15,456 nucleotides of DNA, taken from the NCBI GenBank assembly GCA_001584585.1, contig LSYV01000017.1:1817302-1832757 (forward strand), in the 5' to 3' direction. The translations under genes were made by a program, and so were the position numbers. The notes beneath the pieces are model-generated. The model worked only from the letters and a program-made list of their open reading frames with translations, was not told the DNA's origin and made no database searches. This document shows, one piece after another, positions 9,001 through 15,456 of the stretch. The stretch is from Gonium pectorale (taxonomy: Eukaryota > Chlorophyta > Chlorophyceae > Chlamydomonadales > Volvocaceae). Position 1 is the first letter of the stretch. Each line of letters starts with the position of its first letter.

Positions 9001-11703
9001 TCTTTTTGCGGTGGGCGCTGTCCTCTTTACCCGAGACGCGCCTCCTCTCCCAGCTCTACACTGACCCCGCGTCGGGTGGGTGAGCTTGCGTGTGTGTGCC
9101 TCTTCGCACGCACGCACACACGTGCGTACGTGTACGGCACCGTGGAGGAGGTCCCCACCATGTAGCTCTTTTTTGCGCTGCCATCACACTCCTGAGCGCA
9201 CACCCGGGCGGGTTCAGGAGTTCTAGAGCAACGGCATGCCACTTCAACCCGCCCGGTGCTGCTGGTGATGCACGCAGAAAACTTGTACCTCTACAGCCCC
9301 TGGGCCTGGTCTCGTGCTTCCCCGTGGGATAGCGAACATCTTGCGCCCTGGGACGAGCAGCTCAGCTACCCCATGTACACGTGGGCACAGATCCCCGTCA
9401 ACAGGTGGGGCGGGTTCCGTGTCGGGTGCGCGTCGCGCCTCCGTTTCGTGTGGGGTGGGTTCGGTATCGGGTGCCTCTCGCCTCACTTTCGTGAATGGCA
9501 AGCGGGGGCCTTCGACCACAGGCGGCAAGGCGACCGGGACGCATCAATTTTGTCTAAAGGGCTCGTCATGACGCAATGCCGACGTATGCGCTTGGGTCCA
9601 CGCTTGGGTTCGTAGAGCTAGCTCGAATGCACTGCAAAGCCTCTGTGTAGATGCCTCCGCTCTTTGTTGGACGTCATTGAATGTCATCGCTCTTGCTGCC
9701 TGCAGCCCAGGCGTGCGGCCCCGGCTGCGCCGCCTGCCGCCGCTACTCACATCCAAGGGCGGCCAGGAAGTCCAGTCGCGACTGCCCGTCCATTACAATG
9801 ACGCAGACGACATCTTTGCAATGGCTGAGGATGAGGTGAGCCCTGGGATGTCTGGCGGTCACTCGAAGCCTTGGCCGCGGCGGTGCCCCACGCCGGCCCA
9901 GCGTCACCGCCGCTGCCGAAGCGGCGGTTGCAGCGGGCGTGGGTGTGGGTGTGCCGAGACGGCAAAGGGCAGGGGGGTTGAAGGGAAAAGGGGAGCAATC
10001 AGCGACGAGCTGGGCGCAGAGCGCAGGGGGCGGGGGGGGGTGCGCGGGCGAGGGGCCGCCGCGGGGGGAGGCTTGCGGGCGGGAGGTGCACGAGCGCGCG
10101 CGGGGCAGTGGACAAGGGGAAAGGGTTCGCGTCGCCGACACCGGGTTGCGCGCGGAGTGGAAAGCCGTGCTGGCACGCGGGTCGTGTGCGGCGCACGAGC
10201 CAGCAGGGCGCTGCGCATGACCCCTACGGCCTAGTTGGCGTTGGCGCAGGGTGCATAAAACTGCGCCCGCGTTGGCCTGACAGGGCGCGACGAGGCCGCA
10301 GTGAACCTCCGTCGACCAGGAACACGCACGCATTTGGGGCGTACAGGCGAGCAAGGGTCTGCAGTGTGCACGGAAGGGTGGAGCGTAACCGTTTTGCCCT
10401 TTGATTGATGCGTTGCGCAAGGTGGACGAGCTGCTGGACTGCGTTGAGGCGGCGTGGGAGCGCATGCGGCGGAATGCCGTGGTGGGGCGATTTTCTACTC
10501 TGGGCTGGAGCGAGCGGGGCCGGGCACTGCTGCGGGAGGGCCTGCTGGAGGTGTACCGCAGGTGAGTGGCCTGTGCTACGCCGTACCGCGTGTACGGTAG
10601 CGCACGGTTCGTGCACGACGGAGCCTGCTGCCTTGGCGCCTAGCGCTGGACGCAGCGGGCCTTGTCAGATTCGCAACCCCGCGATTTACGGCCTCAGGCG
10701 TTCCTTGATTGGTTGTCCATGGATGGGCGGGTGCCGTACATGGTGACGGGAACACGCACGTTGAGTCTGCCTGGTCCAGGCAGTATCGCTTCGCACGTCC
10801 CGCTTGGTGGCTTGCTTGTGCTGTTCCATGACGGAGCGTTGAACCCCGCGCCCCCCCCATTCGAACGCAGGCACGGTACGCACGAACGCACGACCTCTAC
10901 CATTCAATCCCCAGCGCTCCAAGGCAGTGGCTGTGGTCAGGCCAAGCAGGAAGCTCAGAGTGGCGGCAGCGACCCGGGTGTGCTGCACGTCAAGTCCACA
11001 GCCGCGCTGGTGCAGCTCCCGAGTCCTCGCCAAGCAGGTGCCTTCGCTGATCACGGTCAGTCCCCTTGCTGCACTGGCGGCTTCCCCTCCATGTCTCCAG
11101 CTTTGTTCCTTGCCTACGCTGATCACGGGCGTTCCGCTTGGCGGCGCTCTCGCTCGTCAATCCCGGCCGTTTGTTCGGTCTTTACGGCATTGCAGCAGGC
11201 TTCACATGCGGCGATTGAAACAGCTTTCGTGCTTTGATTCGGGTATCTAGCTGTGCCTGCAATAGAGAAGATTTGATGCCATCGACGCGTGCTGTCATCC
11301 GTCCAACGGACAGCAGCATACGTCCCCCAGCTGTATGTCAATGACGTGCGTGGGCACACACGCGCGTGTGCTGCGTTGCGACCGCGCAGGTCCCGACCCG
11401 GACCCGGACGGACCGCCCATCAACGGCGCGCCGGCCGCCGCTCACGGCCCGGCGGGCCATGTGTCGGGTGCGGACCTGAGCAGGCGCCAGGAGGAACGCG
11501 GGCGGCAGCTCCACTTCTTCAACCGCCGCGGCCGCATCGCCGAAAGCCTGGAGCTGCTGTGGAACCAGCAAGGCGAGATTCGCGCGCAGCAGGAGGACTT
11601 AAAGGCGATGCTGCACGCGCTGCTCTTGGAAGTGAGGCAACTCCGAGGGGGCCCTCCCGCTAGCGGCGCACGAGCAGCAGACATGGGCAGCCTTAGAGAG
11701 TAG
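3002..11703 (+). CDS. Polycystin-like (PKD2/TRPP-type) cation channel, multi-exon, start not found
   Basis: Predicted TRP-family cation channel of a membrane or cilium. My exons are 3002-3135, 4090-4138, 4453-4524, 4591-4794, 5043-5222, 5580-5636, 6276-6512, 6858-7022, 7157-7218, 7486-7516, 7699-7897, 8209-8392, 8575-8751, 8906-9075, 9278-9404, 9706-9835, 10422-10561, 10871-11055 and 11390-11703 (TAG). All junctions are GT-AG and all phases agree, giving 938 codons. Approximate residues: S1 68-90; polycystin/TOP domain 91-300, with Cys173 and Cys184 and sequon Asn224; S2 303-323; S3 367-390; S4 421-434; S4-S5 440-463; S5 465-485; pore helix 496-508; S6 526-550; coiled coil 884-919. Further sequons, Asn487 and Asn516, flank the pore helix, as expected for the outside face. 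The exons from 4591 to 9835 are firm. The first three are supported mainly by phase and hydrophobicity. Exon 10871-11055 is the weakest, but some exon must convert phase 2 to phase 1 there unless the last exon starts at 11331. No Met opens exon 3002, so the N-terminus is missing. A polycystin-1-like 11-TM protein is unlikely given the space upstream. Confidence 0.85.
3136..4089 (+). other. Long intron of the channel gene containing an unexplained open frame
   Basis: This 954-nt stretch separates the exon ending GGATG (donor GTGGGT at 3136) from the exon starting at 4090 (acceptor TGTTGCAG). It contains a + strand frame open from an ATG at 3450 to a good donor (GTAAGG) at 3933, 161 codons rich in Cys, His, Pro and Ser. 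That frame ends in phase 0, whereas exon 4090 needs phase 2, so I did not join them. It could hide an alternative 5' exon. I recognise no family in it. Confidence 0.45.
4230..4338 (+). repeat. Duplicated 20-nt TACG/GCATGC motif in a channel intron
   Basis: The 20-nt string from 4230 to 4249 (C followed by TGCATGCCGTACGCATGCC) recurs exactly at 4319-4338. Each copy contains GCATGC twice around the GCCGTAC heptamer, so each is itself nearly self-complementary. It lies within the intron 4139-4452. Confidence 0.8.
4341..4390 (+). repeat. CA-rich simple repeat
   Basis: This is an interrupted (CA)n tract with CG and TG steps in the intron just before exon 4453-4524. It is low-complexity and long enough to vary between strains. 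Confidence 0.8.
4403..4557 (+). repeat. Direct repeat at the 3' ends of two consecutive introns
   Basis: The 17-nt TTCAACACGCTATCCGG at 4541-4557 reappears at 4403-4427 with an 8-nt CACACACG insertion after TTCAACACG. Each copy sits shortly before an acceptor (4451-4452 and 4589-4590), and the 72-nt exon 4453-4524 lies between them. Confidence 0.75.
5637..6275 (+). other. 639-nt intron of the channel gene
   Basis: It runs from donor GTGCGT after the 57-nt exon to acceptor CACAG at 6271-6275. I see no coding exon inside: joining its flanks gives a continuous polycystin-domain sequence (LEAVAQ/VLGEHLSF). Its middle holds a GC-rich hairpin and a tandem repeat, listed separately. Confidence 0.65.
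5976..6047 (+). repeat. GC-rich hairpin followed by an exact 20-nt tandem duplication
   Basis: The arms 5976-5986 (GGGCGGGCGGG) and 5997-6007 (CCCGCCCGCCC) are perfectly complementary over 11 bp with a 10-nt loop. Immediately after them, the 20-nt unit 6008-6027 (GCCCGGCGGTGCACCCACAC) is repeated without change at 6028-6047. Confidence 0.85.
9204..9256 (+). repeat. 11-bp inverted repeat near an intron acceptor
   Basis: CCGGGCGGGTT at 9204-9214 is complementary to AACCCGCCCGG at 9246-9256, leaving a 31-nt loop. It lies in the intron 9076-9277, with the downstream arm about 20 nt before the acceptor at 9276-9277. Confidence 0.7.
9405..9493 (+). repeat. Imperfect 45-nt tandem duplication starting at a splice donor
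   Basis: The stretch from 9405 (GTGGGGCGGGTTCCG) is repeated with changes from 9450 (GTGGGGTGGGTTCGG). Both continue as TCGGGTGC and a CGCCTC-type segment ending in TTTCGTG. The first copy begins at the donor of exon 9278-9404, so the duplication supplies a second GTGGGG donor-like site 45 nt downstream. Confidence 0.7.
9836..10421 (+). other. 586-nt intron of the channel gene
   Basis: Donor GTGAGC follows the codons for AMAEDE. The acceptor at 10420-10421 is an AAG rather than the usual CAG. The interior is G-rich from about 9970 to 10110. The overlapping + and - strand ORFs here are Arg/Ala/Gly-rich composition effects. Joining the flanks in phase 0 gives MAEDE/VDELLDCVEAAWE, a plausible acidic helix. 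Confidence 0.6.
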
Positions 11704-13052
11704 GCTGCTGGAGGCCGGGTATCTGCGCGGCTGCCATTTCCCCATGATTGCAGATGTGCGCTTTCTATGTTATGTTTTTGCTGATGTCTTGAATATCAAC
11801 GTCCTGTGGCAGCACTTTCAAGCGTCGGGGCCTCCGAGGTGTACGGGCTACGGGGTATCCAAGCACGTTCGGTGCGGTGGGCAAGCGCATTTGAGGCATT
11901 CTGATGCATGCACGCACTGAGCCTCACAAGCAAGCTGTCGGCAAAGCATTGCTGCTTTTATACTGATCGAGGTATTCCTCATCGAGTCCGGTCGCCCATG
12001 CGCAACGCACTGCAGAGCGAGCCGACTGAAGCAGCTGCGGGCATTCAGCAATGTACCATCATGCCATGCGTGCGGGGTGGCTTGGCGGCGAGGCACATGG
12101 GCCGTGGTGCTCTTCATTGTATTGTACGCTAAGCGGAGCGAGGGCCGGGTGAACGCCTCGTGGCGTACGGGGCTTGGAGCGAGATTATCAGGCCACACGG
12201 TTTCCCCTCCGCGGGCTGAGCGTGCCGGCATTATGGCGCATGCAAGGCCAGACGGGAATGCAGCATGAGCGCAGAGGTGGCACGGCGGACAGGATTGATG
12301 CCCTCCCCATTGTGCCCACGTGTCCCGTGCGAGGTACGGGCCTTGCGGGGCGGCTGAGACTCCATCACGCACCGTCCGCACGCCGATCGTGATAGGTGCC
12401 GCGTGCTGCATGCAGACCGGGGAATGTCGCAGAGTGAACCGGGCTGGTCGGCAACAGTGTGGTGAGCGAGCCCCACGCATCAGCAGCGCAGGGCCGACAC
12501 CACGGAACGGGCGGGTGAGTTGGAAGTAAGGGCCACCGTCCCGGCAGAGGGACACGCCTACTGCGGCTACTACCGGTAGGAACTGAAAGCACAAACGGCG
12601 ATACTGTGGCGCCGCATACCTGCGAGTCAAGGCAGCCCGGTCCGTCTTGCCGTACAGACCTGCCGTGCTCACACACACAGACACACGCCCTGCTTGGATC
12701 CCGCACTGCCGGTCCCACTCTTTGGAGGTCAGTCCAGCTCAGCCCAGGTCACCAGCGTCAAGTTGCTAGGGGTTCTGTTTGTTGGGTCGGGCGCGATAGA
12801 GGAGGGTTCACGGGCTGCCGGCTAGGCTGCCTATCCTAGCTACCTATTAGACCTGTTTTCTGCCCTCCGTCAGTACGCATACGTAACACACGCTCTGCTT
12901 TCATGCAAACAGCAGATTCCTTGCAATAGTAGTCTGAGCCCTCTCCGCTACGAACCGCCCCGATGAAAACCCTGTATAAGGCTGTTCTGGGCGCCCTCTT
13001 TCTCTGCAGATTTCTCTTTCTTTGTACCCTGTGACACCCATATCCGCGTGCA

Positions 13053-13994
13053 GTGGAAATAAAAGAGAGGGTTGGCGAGACCGGAGGGTCGGCGCTGGAC
13101 GACCCCCCCAGTTCTTGTCGTGCCAGGGCCTGGTGCGGATCGCGGCCGGAGAGGTCCGGGAGGCCCACGTGCGGAAGCGATGATACCGTATCGACGTGGG
13201 CCAAGGTAGCGCCGTGGTCCATAGTCTCCATACGGTCCCACATCCCCGGTTGGTGTGAGCGAGCAGGTGGTGGGACGGACGTAATTCTACAGCAGCTAGA
13301 GTTTCTCCTGGTGGCAAAGCCACAGCTGGACTTTAGTCTCGGTTCGAGAACCCCAGGTGGAGGGGGAGCCGCACGCTGCTCTGGAAGCTCAGCAGCCGCC
13401 CCAGATGGCGGTACGGCAGAGGGGCCCGGCAAGGCGAAGCCAGCGTCGTACAGCGCAGCATGCGGCGAAGTCGGCGCCCTCCGCCGCGGCGTTGACGGCG
13501 CCGACGACGGCGCCCAGCCGACATCCATCCCTGCCACCGGCACCTTCCGGCCAGCCAGCCACCGCCAGGAGCAAGCAAGCCCCCCGCCACCCCGCCAGCG
13601 CCACTGCCCCGCACCGCTGCCCCGCATGGCGGCCGCCCCGCGTGCGCGGAGCACCATTGGCGCCGGCGGCGCAGTGCACGGCCGCAGTCGGCGCTGCCGC
13701 CACGCCGGCGGCGGCGGCAAAGGCCCCACCGCCCGCTCCACCTCACGCCCAAAAGTTTCCGTAACTACTCCGACATGGTCGTGCATTTGTGGAGCACCTT
13801 GGCCGGTAGCAGCACCACGTCGCCAAGGCCCCCGCCCGGCAGCGACCGTAGCGGCGCCGCCAGGCTCACCTAACGGCGCCGCCGGCGGCGCCGCAAGCAG
13901 GACACCAGTCGACCAGTGGCGCCGCCGGCGGCACGTCCGGTGCCGACGCGCCGCCAGGCCCAGCAGTGCCACCGTCAGCTCGGGCCAGCGGTAG
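13053..13994 (+). other. Possible coding stretch of unknown identity (313-codon open frame)
   Basis: An ATG at 13053 opens a + strand frame ending in TAG at 13992-13994. From about 13440 the codons mostly end in C (GGC, GCC, GAC, ACC), as in the real exons of this window. The translation is Ala/Gly/Pro/Arg-rich with no motif I recognise. A minus-strand frame over 12836-13972 (378 codons, opening with GTG rather than ATG) uses the same base as its third codon position, so third-position GC cannot tell the two apart. Another + strand frame at 13357-13764 is also open. It could be a low-complexity exon, a decayed element or non-coding GC-rich DNA. Confidence 0.2.
13874..13893 (+). repeat. Perfect 20-nt GC palindrome
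   Basis: The 20 bases, built from CGGCGCCGCC and its reverse complement, form an exact palindrome. Its 12-nt core GCCGCCGGCGGC recurs about 40 nt downstream, in 13919-13932. Confidence 0.85.
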
Positions 13995-14674
13995 CGTTAC
14001 CTAGAGTGGCAGGATGTGGATGCAGGCCTGTTGGGTGCTGGCGTCGACGATGTCACCGTCCCATCGGCGGCCAGTGGTTTCTAGGCTATTGGGCGCCCAG
14101 CTGCCCGTCAACCCAGACCGGCGAGCGGAGCGATTCAGACCTGGAAAGGGCGACACACGGGCGGGTCAAGTGATGCCAGTGCAGGTAGCGGCCGCCACCG
14201 CCAGCAGCTGCCGCCGTCGCTGCGCGCGGCCCCCCCACCAGAATGTGTTTAACCCACTACCCCCCCACCCAACCCCACCAGACGAAACGGCACGCAGAAC
14301 GGCACCCGCTCCTGCCCCTGAAGACAAACAGCTCAAACGTTTCGCCGCTGCGGTACCTTCCTGCGGTTCCTGGCCAGCTTTGCCGCACAGTCCATTTGCA
14401 ACTGCACCCACGTGCCGATTCGGTTCGGGTCTTTCGGGGCCGGGGGTTGCGGCGGTGAGAGGGGTTGCCGCGTCCTGCGTGTGGGTTTGTACGAAGCGGT
14501 TGGTGGGTTAAGGTGGTTGCACTTGGGCAGCAGGATGCGAGTGGACTGCATTTACAGTATCCATCATTCTAAGCGTTCACTCGGCTGTTCTTCAACTCAA
14601 TCCGCCGACGCCCTGCTCAGCACAAACTGTCCAAAGCTGACGGTCGCTTTTCGCGTCTTTAGCAGGCATTCATT

Positions 14675-15115
14675 ATGAAACTTACGAAGCAACATGACGC
14701 TGTAGCGCACGAGGACGGCATTTGGTCAGTGGCCTGGATCCCGGAGACTCAGAGCCTGCTCACCGGCTCCGCCGACGAAAGCGTGAAGCGATGGGACGTA
14801 ACGGATCAAGGACTATCGGAGGCTTACAAACAGGAGGGCCACGGACTGGGCGTCGTCTCGGTCGCGGCGCATGGGTCGGGCCATTTCGCGGTCTCCAGCG
14901 CCCTGGACTCCCTCATCCGGGTCTGGGACGTCAACGAGCACACGAACAACCTGTCGGTCATCGAAATGGCGCCGACTGAGACGTGGACGGTGGCGTTCGG
15001 GCCGGCGATGGAGTACATCGACCTGGCCGTCTCCGGCGGGACGCGTAACACGGTGGTTCTCTGGCGGATCGGTGACGGCAAGACGGAGAACGTGGGGGAG
15101 CTGTCGGCGCCCACG
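14675..15115 (+). CDS. SKI8: SKI8/WDR61 (VIP3) WD40-repeat protein, first exon (3' partial)
   Basis: The exon gives 147 residues and stops at a phase-0 donor (GTAGGG at 15116). Three WD40 repeats are visible: residues 12-42 (HEDGIWSVAW to VKRWDV), 56-86 (GHGLGVVSVA to IRVWDV) and about 100-132 (TWTVAF to VVLWRI). The pattern HxDxIWSVAW, then GHxLGVVSV, then WTxAFxP is that of human WDR61 and yeast Ski8 (recalled). The family is a small seven-blade propeller of about 300 residues, so roughly half the protein is beyond the window. Ski8/WDR61 is a scaffold in the cytoplasmic Ski complex (3'-5' mRNA decay with the exosome) and, in animals and plants, in the nuclear Paf1 complex. The ATG at 14675 is chosen because it precedes the first repeat by the usual 10 or so residues. 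A TTTAGCAG just upstream (14659-14666) could be a 5' UTR acceptor. No other start is needed. Confidence 0.85.
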
Positions 15116-15456
15116 GTAGGGGGCCTGGGACGGGGCCGGTCCGGGGGCACTGGGGAATGGGGGCTACAGCAGTATTGGGAGTTGCGGCAGAGCCGCGGCT
15201 CGGCTGTCGCAGCAGCGGTTGGGCTCGCGCTCGTGGGCTGCGCCCCCGGGTCCCCGAGAAGGGCCCTCCACCCCACCGGTCAAGTGAACCCTGGCCGAAG
15301 GCTGGCGGCGCGGCGACGCCCCCGGCACCGCACGTGCCATGCACCACTGAGCCGCGGCCAGCCGGCCATGGCCGTACGCAGCCGCTGGCCATGTCTGCTC
15401 CCTCCGGCGTTCGGGAGGGAATAATCATTATAATATAAGCGAACGCCGGGTGTGTC
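15116..15456 (+). other. Start of the first intron of the SKI8-like gene
   Basis: After the donor at 15116 the frame runs on but loses all WD40 character and becomes Gly/Arg/Pro-rich. The conserved continuation of repeat 4 is not found before the window ends, so this is intron. Confidence 0.75.
15399..15449 (+). repeat. Two nested hairpins around an AT-rich segment
   Basis: CCGGCGTTCG at 15404-15413 is exactly complementary to CGAACGCCGG at 15440-15449 (10 bp). The 26-nt loop contains an AT-rich stretch (15420-15438), abrupt in this GC-rich setting. A second, mutually exclusive stem pairs TCCCTCC (15399-15405) with GGAGGGA (15414-15420). Confidence 0.8.

Larger units (their letters stand above)
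11704..14674. other. About 3 kb without a recognisable gene
   Basis: This lies between the channel stop and the SKI8-like start. I found no TGTAA on the + strand after the channel stop, so its 3' UTR cannot be delimited. Part of 11704-12840 is open on the minus strand (11848-12684, 278 codons), but the translation is Cys/His/Arg-rich and matches nothing I know. From about 13050 to 14000 the DNA is very GC-rich and open in several frames. The final 100 bases or so before 14675 should be promoter and 5' UTR of the SKI8-like gene; no TATA-like box is clear. Confidence 0.55.

Noticed and set aside
9743..10465. 240-codon minus-strand open frame
   Set aside because: It overlaps two channel exons in antisense and the G-rich intron between them; the channel exons on the + strand have phase and family support.
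11848..12684. 278-codon minus-strand open frame as a gene
   Set aside because: Cys/His/Arg/Pro-rich translation, no known motif and no nearby TGTAA in the right orientation. Length alone is weak evidence at this GC content.
13053..13056. AATAAA near 13057 as a poly(A) signal
   Set aside because: Volvocine algae mainly use TGTAA, and the site is 1.35 kb past the channel stop, so it is most likely chance.
1..15456. tRNA, rRNA, riboswitch, retrotransposon or defence-system genes
   Set aside because: I saw no cloverleaf with its conserved arms, no rRNA core motifs, no reverse transcriptase or integrase motif, and no defence-type cluster on either strand.

Overview
The window looks like nuclear DNA of a volvocine-type green alga (Chlamydomonas/Volvox relatives). 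The genes are split into many short exons with GT-AG introns. Coding exons prefer G/C at the third codon position. Introns are rich in TACG/GCATGC and CA motifs, and the encoded families (an M1 aminopeptidase of the PepN type, a polycystin-like TRP channel, a SKI8/WDR61 WD40 protein) fit an alga. No genus can be named from the sequence alone. There is no sign of bacterial operons, CRISPR arrays, rRNA, tRNA or an intact mobile element.

Layout, all genes on the + strand. (1) 320-1482: the last three coding exons of a PepN-type aminopeptidase whose catalytic part lies upstream of the window. (2) 1483-3001: no recognisable gene; it should hold the 3' end of the aminopeptidase gene and the unresolved 5' end of the next gene. 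(3) 3002-11703: a polycystin-like (PKD2/TRPP-type) cation channel. I reconstruct it as 19 exons whose phases all match and which give 938 codons without an initiator Met. It has S1, a polycystin (TOP) extracellular domain, S2-S6 with a pore helix, a long cytoplasmic tail and a C-terminal coiled coil. (4) 11704-14674: about 3 kb with no recognisable gene, including a GC-rich stretch (about 13050-14000) that is open in several frames on both strands. (5) 14675-15115: first coding exon of a SKI8/WDR61 (VIP3) homologue carrying the first three WD40 repeats. (6) 15116-15456: start of its first intron, ending in a hairpin around an AT-rich loop.

The three genes have unrelated jobs (peptide trimming, a probable ciliary or membrane cation channel, and the Ski/Paf1 adaptor) and look like ordinary eukaryotic neighbours rather than one system. 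The points most worth a second look are in the channel gene: a divergent pore signature, two very small exons, a 66-nt stop-free intron that resembles the 3' end of the intron before it, and a regular C-terminal coiled coil. I found no clear candidate for an undescribed multi-gene system.
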